From NCBI GenBank assembly GCA_024641635.1, contig JAHECS010000027.1:1-43017 (forward strand): a DNA stretch of 43,017 bases, read 5' to 3'. The stretch is from Actinomycetes bacterium (GTDB lineage: Bacteria; Actinomycetota; Actinomycetes; S36-B12). A program made the position numbers and the translations under genes. The notes under the pieces were generated by a model. It had not been told where the DNA came from. It saw only the letters and a program-made list of their open reading frames with translations, and did not search any database. Numbering within the stretch: position 1 is the stretch's first letter; the number at the start of each line of letters is the position of its first letter. Of the stretch, positions 34,761 to 42,977 are shown one piece after another.

Positions 34761-35875
34761 CCCCAGACCTCCGCAGCGGTCTCAACGATGAGTCGCAGCT
34801 TGGCCTGCTGCTCGTCGGCGGTGAGGGTGTTCCCCTCGACCGTGGAGGAGAAACCGCACTGGGGTGACAGGCAGAGCTGGTCCAGGGGGATGTAGCGGCT
34901 GGCCTCGTCGATCCGCCTCTTGAGGTCGTCCTTGCTCTCCAGCGCGCCGCGCTTGGTCGTCACCAAGCCGAGGACGACGCACCTGCCCTCGGGCACGAAA
35001 CGAAGAGGCTCGAACCCGCCCGAGCGCTCGTCGTCGTACTCGAGGAAGAAGCCATCGACGTCGAGCTCGCTGAACAGTGCCTCGGCGACGAAGTCGTAGG
35101 AGCCCTCAGCCGCCCACGAGGACCGGAAGTTGCCGCGGCACATGTGGGTCGTCACGTGCAGCCCCTCGGGTCGATCCGCGAGCGCCGTGTTGATGATCCG
35201 GATGTACTTCTCGTGCTGGTGCTCGCCGTCGTCACCACGTTCGGCGATGAGCGCCCGCTGCTCGGGATCGTTGAGGTAGGCGAGGCTCGTGTCGTCGAGC
35301 TGCAGGTACGTGCAGCCGAGTTCCGCGAGGCCCCGCACCTGCTGCGAGTAGGCGGCCGCGAGATCCGTCCAGAACTGATCCATGTCGGGATAGACGGTGG
35401 CGTCGATCGCGGCCCGCCCGCCGCGGTAGTGCACCATGCTCGGCGAGGGGATGGTGATCTTCGGAACGGCCGTGGTCACGGTGTCCCTGAGGTACGTGAA
35501 GGCGCCGCCGAAGATCGTCTCAGGCAGTGAGACGCGATCGTGAACGCTCAGGGCGGCCGATTCGAAGTCGAGCTCCCCCTCGTCGTTCCGGAAGTGGACC
35601 TTGAGCTTCTCGGTCGTCGGGTCGATGCCGCCGAGCTGGTAGATGAAGTCCATATGCCACGACGTGCGGCGGAACTCGCCGTCCGTCGCGGCCTGGAGCC
35701 CCACGGACTCCTGCATCCGGACGACCTCGCGGATAGCCGCATCCTCGGTCTCACGCAGCTGCTCCGCCGTGATCGCGCCGGCGGCTCGCCTGGCCCGTGC
35801 GTCGAGAAGGGCCGCCGGTCGCAGCAGGCTGCCGACGTGGTCGGCCCGGAAGGGTGGTGTCGTGCGACGGGTCAT
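34757..35875 (-). CDS. MetE C-terminal-domain-like methyltransferase (cobalamin-independent methionine synthase family)
   Basis: 372 residues, matching the short single-domain MetE relatives (YxjG/YxjH-like) rather than full MetE (~750). FRADHVGSLLRP opens it; HMCRGNFRSSW supplies His and Cys zinc ligands, DDERSGGFEPLRF follows, and LCLSPQCGFSSTVEGN supplies the last zinc Cys. ATDGEFRRTSWHMDF and YLQLDDTSLAYL are also family blocks. It transfers a methyl group to a thiol such as homocysteine; the methyl donor of the short forms is often not a polyglutamyl folate and is unresolved. The ATG at 35875 has GAGGAG 7 bases upstream. The long frame before it has no protein-like features. Confidence 0.92.
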   Translation of the reverse strand: MTRRTTPPFRADHVGSLLRPAALLDARARRAAGAITAEQLRETEDAAIREVVRMQESVGLQAATDGEFRRTSWHMDFIYQLGGIDPTTEKLKVHFRNDEGELDFESAALSVHDRVSLPETIFGGAFTYLRDTVTTAVPKITIPSPSMVHYRGGRAAIDATVYPDMDQFWTDLAAAYSQQVRGLAELGCTYLQLDDTSLAYLNDPEQRALIAERGDDGEHQHEKYIRIINTALADRPEGLHVTTHMCRGNFRSSWAAEGSYDFVAEALFSELDVDGFFLEYDDERSGGFEPLRFVPEGRCVVLGLVTTKRGALESKDDLKRRIDEASRYIPLDQLCLSPQCGFSSTVEGNTLTADEQQAKLRLIVETAAEVWG

Positions 35876-35957
35876 CGGGGCTCCTCGCTGCGTCTGCGGT
35901 GCAGTGGACATCATCGCGCGGTCGGGTGCCGGCGGCAGCCCAACCGGGCGCCACCTG

Positions 35958-35986
35958 TTGCCGTCATCGACGGCGGAGCACAGACT
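35958..35986 (+). promoter_or_regulatory. Leaderless promoter of the small membrane protein gene
   Basis: TTGCCG (35958-35963), 17 bases, CAGACT (35981-35986), 6 bases, GTG at 35993. Both hexamers are imperfect but the spacing is exact, and the transcript start coincides with the GTG. Confidence 0.5.
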
Positions 35987-35992
35987 GGTGAG

Positions 35993-36217
35993 GTGACCGA
36001 CGACTTCGCGAAGGTGCCGTCCGCCGATCCGGACGCGCAACTGGATCCGCACTGGCTGGAGCTGCGCGGATCCTCGGGGCTGCCGCCGACCTACCTGCCT
36101 CCGGCGATGCCGGGACCGCGATCGCGATCGCTCCGCGTCGTGGCCCTCATCGTCGTCTCCGTGTTCCTGCTGGCCACAGCGGCCGGCGTCTGCCTGACCT
36201 ACGGCCCCGGGCGCTAG
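35993..36217 (+). CDS. Small single-span membrane protein of unknown function
   Basis: 74 residues. The first ~45 are polar and proline-rich (PPTYLPPAMPGPRSRS), followed by one hydrophobic span VVALIVVSVFLLATAAGVCL (about 49-68) and a five-residue tail. Basic residues RSRSLR just before the span predict the N-terminus inside. I recognise no family. The GTG start is supported by the promoter spacing; the longer frame upstream is antisense to the MetE-like gene. It sits between a divergent MetE-like gene and the ArsR pair with no operon partner. Confidence 0.62.
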   Translation: MTDDFAKVPSADPDAQLDPHWLELRGSSGLPPTYLPPAMPGPRSRSLRVVALIVVSVFLLATAAGVCLTYGPGR

Positions 36218-36229
36218 GCCGAGCCGCTG

Positions 36230-36258
36230 TTGACACATGTGTGTCCGTGGACTTAACT
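36230..36258 (+). promoter_or_regulatory. Promoter of the ArsR/SRPBCC operon
   Basis: A perfect TTGACA -35 (36230-36235) is followed at 17 bases by TTAACT (36253-36258), a 3/6 -10 match. The transcript would start about 36265, almost at the ATG. A 10-base palindrome ACACATGTGT (36233-36242) overlaps the -35 and may be chance or an additional factor site. Confidence 0.5.
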
Positions 36259-36275
36259 ACAACCAAATGGTTGTA
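36258..36275. promoter_or_regulatory. Inverted-repeat operator over the arsR-type start codon
   Basis: TACAACCA (36258-36265) and TGGTTGTA (36268-36275) form perfect 8-base arms around AA. The ATG of the regulator (36267-36269) lies inside, and the repeat begins at the -10 box. This CAACCA-N2-TGGTTG form is one I associate with start sites of ArsR regulators paired with SRPBCC proteins, so autorepression by the encoded protein is the natural reading. Confidence 0.65.
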
Positions 36276-36614
36276 AATCAGATGTCAGACGCCGAGATCG
36301 ACCGCGTGTTCCATGCACTGGCCGACACGACCCGGCGCGACATCGTCCGCCGTGTCCTCGTCGGTGAGCAGTCGGTCTCGGGACTGGCTCGGCGCTATCC
36401 GATGAGCGTGACCGCGGTGCAGAAGCACGTGGCCGTGCTGGAGGGAGCCGGCCTGGTGACGAAGCGGCGCGAAGGCCGGGAGCAGAAGGTGGCCGGACGG
36501 ATGGACGCACTACGCCGGGCCGAGCAGTTGCTGGATGAGTACGAGCGCCTCTGGCGTGATCGAATCGACCGCATCGGCGACGTGCTCGCCGAGCCGACAG
36601 ACGGAGAACAGTGA
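36267..36614 (+). CDS. ArsR-family winged-helix transcriptional regulator
   Basis: 115 residues. The ArsR winged helix is clear: IDRVFHALADTTRRDIVRRV (helix 1-2), SVSGLARRYPMSVTAVQKHVAVLEGAGLVTKRREGREQ (recognition helix and wing), and a C-terminal helix LLDEYERLWRDRID. There are no metal-ligating cysteines, so it is of the SdpR/AHSA1-partner class rather than a metal sensor. The ATG at 36267 lies inside its own operator; an ATG at 36282 is the alternative, leaving the operator in the leader. The stop overlaps the SRPBCC start (TGATG). Confidence 0.92.
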   Translation: MVVNQMSDAEIDRVFHALADTTRRDIVRRVLVGEQSVSGLARRYPMSVTAVQKHVAVLEGAGLVTKRREGREQKVAGRMDALRRAEQLLDEYERLWRDRIDRIGDVLAEPTDGEQ

Positions 36615-37102
36615 TGGGCGTGACCGGTGTGGCCAAGGACCTCGAGGCACTCACGATGACCGTGACGGCGGAGTTCGACGTGTCGGCCGAGCGGGCGTGG
36701 CAGCTGTGGGCGGACCCCCGGCAGCTCGAGCGCTGGTGGGGGCCGCCGACGTACCCCGCGACGGTCGAGCAGCACGACCTGCGTGCCGGAGGAGCAGTCA
36801 CCTACTACATGACCAGCCCTGAGGGGGATCGGCATCGCGGCTGGTGGAGCGTGCGGGAGGTCGAGGCGCCACGTCGGCTCGTCGTCGAGGACGGATTCGC
36901 GGACGCGGACGGCAACCCGAACAGCGACCTTCCGACAACGGTGATGGAGGTACGCATCGCCGACCGGCCAGGCGGGGGAGTCCTCATCACGATCGAGTCG
37001 ATCTTCCCCTCGCTCGAGGCGCTGGAGCAGCTGGTCGCCATGGGCATGGAGGAAGGGCTCCGGGCCGCCATGGGGCAGATGGACGGTGTGCTCGCCGCCT
37101 GA
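36614..37102 (+). CDS. SRPBCC/AHSA1-domain protein
   Basis: 162 residues. A START/Bet v 1-like fold of the Aha1-C (AHSA1) type: VTAEFDVSAERAWQLWADPRQLERWWGPPTYPAT, DLRAGGAVTYYMTSPEG, then a strand-rich middle and a long C-terminal helix LEQLVAMGMEEGLRAAMGQMD that lines a hydrophobic pocket. Such proteins bind small hydrophobic ligands; none is known for the ArsR-linked group. Gene pairing with ArsR by TGATG overlap suggests that the regulator controls this protein and perhaps senses the same ligand. It ends 13 bases from the convergent oxidase gene. Confidence 0.92.
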   Translation: MGVTGVAKDLEALTMTVTAEFDVSAERAWQLWADPRQLERWWGPPTYPATVEQHDLRAGGAVTYYMTSPEGDRHRGWWSVREVEAPRRLVVEDGFADADGNPNSDLPTTVMEVRIADRPGGGVLITIESIFPSLEALEQLVAMGMEEGLRAAMGQMDGVLAA

Positions 37103-37115
37103 CGGTTCCGGCTGC

Positions 37116-38324
37116 TCAGCGCCCCGAGCTCAGCACGTGCTCGATGACGTGGTCGGCGATGGCCATCGATGACGTCGCCGCCGGCGAGGGTGCGTTGCGC
37201 AGCACCGTGACCCGGCCGATCTGGTCGATGGCGAAGTCGTCGAGGAGTGCGCCGTCACGACCCCATGCTTGGGCACGGACGCCACTGCCCTCCTTCGCGG
37301 CGAGGTCCGAGCGGCGCAGCTCGGGGATGAACCGGCGTGCCCTGTCGAAGTACACCGGCTTCACGAGTGACCCGGCGATCTCGTCGAGGCCCATGCGCCA
37401 GTGCTTCCTGGCGAGCGGTCCGGCGCCCGGCCATCTCATCGACTCCCACGTGTCCTTCAGCGAGACGCGACTCCAGCCGTAGCCCTCGCGGGCGAGGGCG
37501 GGCACGGCGTTCGGCCCCACGTGCACCTGGTCGTAGACGCCACGGGTGAAGTGCACGCCGAGGAACGGGAAGCGCGGATCGGGCACCGGGTAGATCATGC
37601 CGTTGACCAGGTCACTTCGGTCGGCCCGAAGCGTCCAGTACTCCCCGCGGAAGGGCAGGATCCTCGGCGAGGCGTCCGCTCCGGCCATCACCCCGACCAC
37701 GTCGGACTGCAGGCCGGCGCACGCGATGAGGCGGTCGAACGCAAGGTCCTGGCCAGCGGAGGTCGTCACGATCACCCGGGCATCTCCCTCGGCGCGGATT
37801 CGCGTCACCTCGGTGTCGAGCAGGATCGTGCCGCCGGCCCGTCGCACGTCCATAGCCATCGCCTCGGTGATGGCGACGTAGTCGACAGCGGCCGTCCGGG
37901 GTGAGTGCAGGGCCGCCACTCCGTTCACGTGGGGCTCGATCTCGCGGAGTGCCGCGATGCCCTCGAGGCGCCTGAGGTCGGGAACCTGGTTTACCGTCGA
38001 TCGGCGCTCGATCTCCGCGAGCGCCGGCAGTTCGGACTCGTCGACCGCGACGACCAGCTTGCCGACCTCGCGGTAGGGCAGGCCCTTGTCCAGGCAGAAC
38101 TCCCGGGTGGCGGCCCGTCCGGCCGCGCACAGCCGCGCCTTGAGCGAACCGGGCGCGTAGTAGAGACCGGCGTGCACGACCCCCGAGTTGTGGCCGGTCT
38201 GGTGGGCGGCGAGCCGGCCCTCCTTCTCGAGGACGGTCACCTCACCCATGCCACGCAGGCTCAAGGCACGCGCGAGGGCGATCCCGACGATGCCCCCGCC
38301 GATGACGCCGATCCGTTCGGTCAC
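37116..38324 (-). CDS. lhgO: L-2-hydroxyglutarate oxidase/dehydrogenase
   Basis: 402 residues. FAD-binding GGGIVG at 9-14, then AAHQTGHNSGVVHAGLYYAPGSLKARLC, the signature of LhgO, and later GVHFTRGVYDQVHVGPNAV and NAPSPAATSSMAIADHV at the C-terminus, where the flavin tail binds. The enzyme oxidises L-2-hydroxyglutarate, a side product of malate/lactate dehydrogenases, to 2-oxoglutarate, passing electrons to the quinone pool or oxygen; it is normally membrane-associated but has no spans here. The start is GTG at 38324, six bases after TAGCGT, with no Shine-Dalgarno. Divergent from purU. Confidence 0.95.
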   Translation of the reverse strand: MTERIGVIGGGIVGIALARALSLRGMGEVTVLEKEGRLAAHQTGHNSGVVHAGLYYAPGSLKARLCAAGRAATREFCLDKGLPYREVGKLVVAVDESELPALAEIERRSTVNQVPDLRRLEGIAALREIEPHVNGVAALHSPRTAAVDYVAITEAMAMDVRRAGGTILLDTEVTRIRAEGDARVIVTTSAGQDLAFDRLIACAGLQSDVVGVMAGADASPRILPFRGEYWTLRADRSDLVNGMIYPVPDPRFPFLGVHFTRGVYDQVHVGPNAVPALAREGYGWSRVSLKDTWESMRWPGAGPLARKHWRMGLDEIAGSLVKPVYFDRARRFIPELRRSDLAAKEGSGVRAQAWGRDGALLDDFAIDQIGRVTVLRNAPSPAATSSMAIADHVIEHVLSSGR

Positions 38325-38330
38325 CCCGTC

Positions 38331-38336
38331 ACGCTA
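38331..38336 (-). promoter_or_regulatory. -10 box (TAGCGT) abutting lhgO
   Basis: On the minus strand TAGCGT, six bases (GACGGG), then GTG. The predicted transcript begins at the start codon. No -35 match at 17 bases. Confidence 0.48.
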
Positions 38337-38372
38337 CCTCGGTGCGGGGATGGCCGCCGTCGTCCGTTGCCC

Positions 38373-38378
38373 TATCGT
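38373..38378 (+). promoter_or_regulatory. -10 box (TATCGT) close to the purU start
   Basis: TATCGT ends ten bases before the ATG at 38389. The transcript would have at most a 3-4 base leader, too short for a ribosome site. It lies only 37 bases from the divergent lhgO -10 box, so the two genes share one short regulatory region. Confidence 0.42.
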
Positions 38379-38388
38379 CATTGGTGCC

Positions 38389-39237
38389 ATGCCTGCCTAC
38401 ATCCTGTCCTTCACCTGCCCGGACCGTCCCGGGATCATCCACGCCATCAGTGGGGCACTTCTCGAGGTCGAGGCGAACGTGCTCGAGCAGGAGCAGTACT
38501 CCGACCTCGAGACCGGCCTGTTCTTCGCCAGGACGCGGTTCGAGTCCGCCGAGCCTGATCTCGACCGGGTGCGCGCCGTCGTCGAGGCACGCACGTCGTC
38601 ATTCGCGCCGGACGCCAGCCTGCGCCTGGAGTCGTCGCACCGGCGCGCCCTGATCATGGTGTCGCAGTACGACCACTGCCTGCTGGACCTGCTCTACCGA
38701 TGGGATGCCGGCGAGCTGCCTATCGACATCGCCGGGATCGTGTCCAACCACGAGATCTGCCGTCCGATCGCCGATCGGTACGGCCTCGCCTTCGATCATC
38801 TTCCCGTGACCAAGGAGACGAAGGCCGAGCAGGAGGCGCGGCTGCTCGGGATCGTCTGGGAACGGTCGGTGGACTTCGTGGTGCTCGCGCGCTACATGCA
38901 GATCCTCAGCCCGGCGGTGTGCGACCAGCTCAACGGACGGGTCATCAACATCCACCACTCCTTCCTGCCCGGGTTCAAGGGCGCACGTCCCTACCACCAG
39001 GCGCACGAGCGCGGCGTCAAGCTCATCGGTGCCACCGCGCACTTCGTCACCTCCGACCTCGACGAAGGCCCGATCATCGAGCAGGAGGTCGAGCGCGTGA
39101 ACCACACCTACACGCCCGAGGCGCTCGCCGAGATCGGACGGGATGTCGAGCGGATGGCGCTGTCCCGTGCAGTGAAGCTCTTCGCCCAGGACCGGGTCTT
39201 CCTCAACCGCCATCGGACGGTCGTCTTCGGCGCCTGA
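38389..39237 (+). CDS. purU: Formyltetrahydrofolate deformylase
   Basis: 282 residues. An N-terminal ACT regulatory domain (FTCPDRPGIIHAISGALLEVEANVLEQEQYSD, 7-40) precedes the formyltransferase-fold catalytic domain (about 85-282) with N187 and H189 in VINIHHSFLPGFKGARPY and D225 in VTSDLDEGPIIEQEV, equivalent to the PurN Asn-His-Asp set. It hydrolyses 10-formyl-THF to formate and THF, controlling the one-carbon pool; the ACT domain answers to Gly/Met in E. coli. The internal GTGs before 38389 are out of frame. Stop-to-start gap to the regulator gene is 50 bases. Confidence 0.96.
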   Translation: MPAYILSFTCPDRPGIIHAISGALLEVEANVLEQEQYSDLETGLFFARTRFESAEPDLDRVRAVVEARTSSFAPDASLRLESSHRRALIMVSQYDHCLLDLLYRWDAGELPIDIAGIVSNHEICRPIADRYGLAFDHLPVTKETKAEQEARLLGIVWERSVDFVVLARYMQILSPAVCDQLNGRVINIHHSFLPGFKGARPYHQAHERGVKLIGATAHFVTSDLDEGPIIEQEVERVNHTYTPEALAEIGRDVERMALSRAVKLFAQDRVFLNRHRTVVFGA

Positions 39238-39275
39238 CGCCATCGACTCAGCCCACCTCACCGATCCGGCGGCGA

Positions 39276-39281
39276 CATAAT
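39276..39281 (+). promoter_or_regulatory. -10 box (CATAAT) abutting the LuxR-like regulator
   Basis: CATAAT is a 5/6 match to TATAAT and ends six bases before the GTG at 39288. No -35 match at 17-18 bases and no Shine-Dalgarno near the GTG; a leaderless transcript is likely. Confidence 0.5.
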
Positions 39282-39287
39282 CCGCAG

Positions 39288-42263
39288 GTGACTCGTGAGG
39301 GGGAGGGCGTCGTCCTCGCTGGCTGGACGCTCGCCGATGCGCGTGCCCAATCGCTCGCCGATGCGGACGACCTCTACGTCGTCGAGTCGGAGGCGGACAT
39401 CGCGGCCCTCGTCGACCGCGCAGCCTCCGGCATGCGGGTCGTCATCGTTGCCGAAGGGTCCGGGCCTGTCCTTGAGCTGCTCGTAGGGGAGCTGAGGCGC
39501 GTGGGCCGCGTGACGATCCATCGACCCGGGGAGCCGATGACCTTCGTGCCTGATGGACCCCCGTCGCTCCCAGCGGATTCGCGTGAGCTGCTCACCGTCC
39601 TCGCGGACGGGGTTTCCCTGGGCGAGGCCGCTCGGCAGCTGCACATGTCGCGTCGGACCGCCGACCGACGGCTGGCGGATGCACGGCGCGCACTGAACGT
39701 GTCCACGACCGCCCAGCTGATCGCCGCGCTGCAGCGAGACGGGACCCCGTTGGACTCGGGGGTGGAGGCCGACCCCGTGCCGTTGGTCGGACGGGACGAG
39801 GACCTGGTGCTGGTCACCGGCCACCTCGCGGCCGACCGCGCCGTACTGATCGTCGGCGAGGGCGGCATCGGGAAGACCGCCCTCCTGCGGACCGCCGCGT
39901 CGCTCGATGGCCGTCCGGCGCATCGCGTTGTGGCGCTGGAGAGCCTGCGCTGGAAGGAGTACGGCCCCCTGTCTCCGGCACTCGGCGGTGAGGCACTCAC
40001 GGGCGACATCGAGGCCGTGGCTGCTGCGGTCGAGGCGGCGGTCGGTCCGGATCTCCTCGTCGTCGACGACCTGCACCTGGCCGACCCGTCTACGCAGGCC
40101 GTCGTCACCGCTCTCGTCGGTCGAGTTGCCCTCGTGGCTGCAGCTCGCCCGAACCCGTCTGGCGGCGCCGATCTCACGACTCAGCTGGCGGATGCTGGCG
40201 CGGCGATCATCACCCTCGGGGTTCTCGATGACGACGCCGCGACGGTCCTGGCCCGTTCGTTGGACCCGTCCCTGGGGGTCGACCGGATCGCGGACATCGT
40301 GTCGGGATCCGGTGGCCTCCCGTTGATGGTGGAGTTCCTCAGCGGGTCGGATCCTGAGGCGCCGGTGGGGCACGGGCTCGTGCCTGCACTCGACGCGCTG
40401 TCGCCCGAGGGTGTTCGCCTCGCCGTGCTTCTGTCGGCCGCCAACCGCCCGGTGACCGTCGACGAGCCGATTGCGGAGCTGGTCTCTGCGGGAATCGCGA
40501 CCCAGGTGCAGGGTCGCGGGTACCGGATCAGGCATGCGCTCATCGCCGAGGAAGTCCTGTGCTCCGCTGAGCCCTCGATCGTTGCGGCCGCTCATCGGCG
40601 GCTCGCTGGAGACGCTCGCGACCCCGCGCTGGCTGCACAACACTGGCGCGCAGCTGGCCGCAACGACGAGGCCCGGCAGGCAGCCCTCGACGCGGTGGAC
40701 GCGGCACGATCGCCAAGCGATCGTGCACGTCTGCTCGTGCTGGCCGCCGAGTGCAGTGAACGTGAGGACGCGCCACCTCGGTGGCTGGATGCCGCGGCCG
40801 CTCTGTCGGTCGCCGGACTCCACGACGAGGCTCTCACTGCGGTCGACCAGGCGAACCCGCAGGCGTTGGGGACCGAGCAGGCGGCTCGGGCGTCGTTGAT
40901 CCGTTGCCGCGCACTGTGGCACCAAGGCGATGCCGCGTCCGCTGTCGCGAGCGCCATGGCCGGCCTGCAGATCGCCGAGGGGACCGGCAGCCGGGTGGAG
41001 GCCCTGCTGCTCGTGGAGTCGATCCGCTGTGAGGTGCTGTCCACCGGCATCATCGAGGAGCATGACGCGCGACTCGACCGGGCCGCTCGGATCATCGACG
41101 AGGCGGAGGGTCGCGCCGCCTTCCTCAACGTGGCGGCGCTGCTCCCGTACTTCCGGCATGGGCAGGGCCTGCGGGAGTGGGAGGCGGGTCTCGCAGCGGC
41201 TCGAATCGAGGGCGACGTCGACACGCTCATGCGCTGCGCCAACAACGTCATCATGTGGAACGAATCGAGCGGGGACCAAGCGGTCGCGCTCGAGATGGCC
41301 GTCGCCATGGCGGACGAGGCTGCGGACGCGGGGCTCGGTTCCTGGGAACTGCAGTTCACGACGGCCGCCGCCAACCTCATGTACCACCAGGGACGCTACG
41401 ACGACGCGCTTGCACTTCTCGAGCGGATCGAGGCGTCGGTGCTCGACGTCCGTACCCGGGAGCAGGCGCGGGTCGTTCACGCGGCGATCCTCATCGACCT
41501 GGGCCTGCTCGAGGCCGCAGGGGCGTACGTCGACCCGATCCCCGACGAGTCCCACCGTGACTGGCTGCACGACGACAGCCGGTACTACCTCAACGCGGCT
41601 CTGGAGCTGGCTTCCGGTCGACCGCGGGAGGCCCTGAAGCTGGCGACGGCATTCCGGCGCGAGGCGCCCACAGACTCGTCGATGTGGACCTTCCTCCTCC
41701 CGGTCCGAGCCTGGGCTGAGCACGACCTCGGGCTTCCGGTGTCGCCGTGCGACGACGTCGGCACGATCCCGCTCATCCACGGTCTGGCGACGGAGGCGCA
41801 CGGGGTGGCCTGCATCGCTGACGATCCCGACGGTGCTGTGGTGATTCTCGACGAAGCGGCCGCCATCGGTGCGCAGTGGTCGCGTGCGCAGGGACTCCGC
41901 GCCGAGTGGGGGGCGGCCGAGGCCAGTCGGCTGGCCGGAGCCGAGGATGCCGTGGATCGACTCCTCGCGGTGGAGGCGGCGGCGGCCGAGCTGCGGCTGG
42001 AGCCCCTTCTTGCGCGAGTGCACCGTTCCCTGCGCCTGGTCGGCGTGACTCGGGCGGCCCGGCGCGCCGCCGACCGGTCGGGGCTGCTCACCGAGCGTGA
42101 GCGGCTCGTGCTCGACCTCGTCTCCGACGGCTCCTCCTACACAGAGGTGGCGCGGCGGCTCGGTGTCGGGCGTCCCACCGTGCGGCGGCTGCTCGACAAC
42201 GGCCGCCTCAAGCTGGGGGCGAAGAGCCGGCTGGCCGCGGTGGCGGCGGGCACGACGACCTGA
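39288..42263 (+). CDS. LuxR-family STAND/AAA ATPase regulator with a helix-turn-helix at both ends
   Basis: 991 residues. Residues 1-90 form an alpha/beta domain like a degenerate receiver (LYVVESEADIAALVDRA, MRVVIVAEGS). A first LuxR-type helix-turn-helix follows (about 95-148: DSRELLTVLADGVSLGEAARQLHMSRRTADRRLADARRAL). Walker A is GEGGIGKT at 190-197 and Walker B is LLVVDDLHLAD near 256-266. About 600 helical TPR-like residues follow (470-930), and a second LuxR-type helix-turn-helix ends the protein (about 933-985: TERERLVLDLVSDGSSYTEVARRLGVGRPTVRRLL). MalT/LAL-type regulators normally have only the C-terminal one. The GTG start is supported by the -10 box. The signal and target genes are unknown; the secreted protein downstream is a candidate target. 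Confidence 0.92.
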   Translation: MTREGEGVVLAGWTLADARAQSLADADDLYVVESEADIAALVDRAASGMRVVIVAEGSGPVLELLVGELRRVGRVTIHRPGEPMTFVPDGPPSLPADSRELLTVLADGVSLGEAARQLHMSRRTADRRLADARRALNVSTTAQLIAALQRDGTPLDSGVEADPVPLVGRDEDLVLVTGHLAADRAVLIVGEGGIGKTALLRTAASLDGRPAHRVVALESLRWKEYGPLSPALGGEALTGDIEAVAAAVEAAVGPDLLVVDDLHLADPSTQAVVTALVGRVALVAAARPNPSGGADLTTQLADAGAAIITLGVLDDDAATVLARSLDPSLGVDRIADIVSGSGGLPLMVEFLSGSDPEAPVGHGLVPALDALSPEGVRLAVLLSAANRPVTVDEPIAELVSAGIATQVQGRGYRIRHALIAEEVLCSAEPSIVAAAHRRLAGDARDPALAAQHWRAAGRNDEARQAALDAVDAARSPSDRARLLVLAAECSEREDAPPRWLDAAAALSVAGLHDEALTAVDQANPQALGTEQAARASLIRCRALWHQGDAASAVASAMAGLQIAEGTGSRVEALLLVESIRCEVLSTGIIEEHDARLDRAARIIDEAEGRAAFLNVAALLPYFRHGQGLREWEAGLAAARIEGDVDTLMRCANNVIMWNESSGDQAVALEMAVAMADEAADAGLGSWELQFTTAAANLMYHQGRYDDALALLERIEASVLDVRTREQARVVHAAILIDLGLLEAAGAYVDPIPDESHRDWLHDDSRYYLNAALELASGRPREALKLATAFRREAPTDSSMWTFLLPVRAWAEHDLGLPVSPCDDVGTIPLIHGLATEAHGVACIADDPDGAVVILDEAAAIGAQWSRAQGLRAEWGAAEASRLAGAEDAVDRLLAVEAAAAELRLEPLLARVHRSLRLVGVTRAARRAADRSGLLTERERLVLDLVSDGSSYTEVARRLGVGRPTVRRLLDNGRLKLGAKSRLAAVAAGTTT

Positions 42264-42326
42264 CGCAGGGGCGTTCGCGCTCGAATGTGGCGCAAAGTGA
42301 CGATGAGGGCCTGGTCCTCCCGCTCG

Positions 42327-42332
42327 TACCGT
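42327..42332 (+). promoter_or_regulatory. -10 box (TACCGT) upstream of the secreted protein gene
   Basis: TACCGT lies 48 bases before the ATG, leaving a leader of about 42 bases that contains the ribosome site GGGAGGT at 42367-42373. No -35 hexamer is clear at 17 bases (TGAGGG there). Confidence 0.35.
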
Positions 42333-42380
42333 CCGAATCGACCCAGATCCATCCACGGGGATTCAGGGAGGTACCGGAAC

Positions 42381-42965
42381 ATGAATACGACTATCAGGAA
42401 GAAGGCGACGGCGCTGCTCGGCGTCGCCGCGACGGCGCTCGTCTTCGGACTCGGCGTGGCTGGGGCCGCACCTGCACAAGCGGCAGACTCGCTCGTTGCG
42501 TGTCAGGAGAGCAATCTGGGCGCCGCCGAGTCATCCATCGTCATCAGTTATCCGGCCGACTGCCTGCCCAACATGGTCACGCCCGGAGAAGGCGCCAACG
42601 ACAACGCCGAGTACCTGCCGCATGGCTCGGCACTCTGCTACATCACTTTCGTCAGCCACTCCGTAACGGAGGTTCATGGCGATGCGTTGTGCGGCTGGGC
42701 TTTGTACTTCATCCAGGGTGACTGCGAATACATCCAGAACGTGTTCGGGACGGAGTTCGTCGGTGACAGGCCGGCGGCGTCCAGCACCTGCTCCGGTTCC
42801 TCATCGAGCACGCGCTCTGCCTCGGCCATCCCGGCCTGGGTGCAGGCGTACGGGCGTTCAGCTGGAGACGACTGCCTCAAGGGTTGGGGTCCGTCGTGGC
42901 AGGCATGGGCCGTGCCCGTCACCGGCGGGTGGGTATGCACGCGGAACGTCGCAGCGCTCGGCTAA
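42381..42965 (+). CDS. Secreted cysteine-rich protein of unknown function
   Basis: 194 residues. A classic Sec signal peptide is present: basic n-region (TIRKKA), hydrophobic core (LLGVAATALVFGLGVAGA) and a signal-peptidase site APAQA-A after residue 34. The mature part has eight cysteines, enough for four disulfides, in two parts: residues 35-135 with five or six, and a C-terminal module (from about 148) PAWVQAYGRSAGDDCLKGWG then PSWQAWAVP and GGWVCTR, joined by a Ser-rich linker (SGSSSSTRSAS). The C-terminal module resembles a recurring tail of actinobacterial secreted proteins as I recall it; no sorting motif (LPxTG) follows. ATG has GGGAGGT 7 bases upstream. No enzymatic motif seen. Confidence 0.88.
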   Translation: MNTTIRKKATALLGVAATALVFGLGVAGAAPAQAADSLVACQESNLGAAESSIVISYPADCLPNMVTPGEGANDNAEYLPHGSALCYITFVSHSVTEVHGDALCGWALYFIQGDCEYIQNVFGTEFVGDRPAASSTCSGSSSSTRSASAIPAWVQAYGRSAGDDCLKGWGPSWQAWAVPVTGGWVCTRNVAALG

Positions 42966-42977
42966 CGATCCTTCCTG

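Noticed and set aside
39258-42356. Open frame of 1032 codons on the minus strand antisense to the LuxR-like regulator
   Set aside because: High-GC shadow: Arg/Gly/His-rich with no recognisable domain, while the plus strand encodes clear Walker and HTH motifs.
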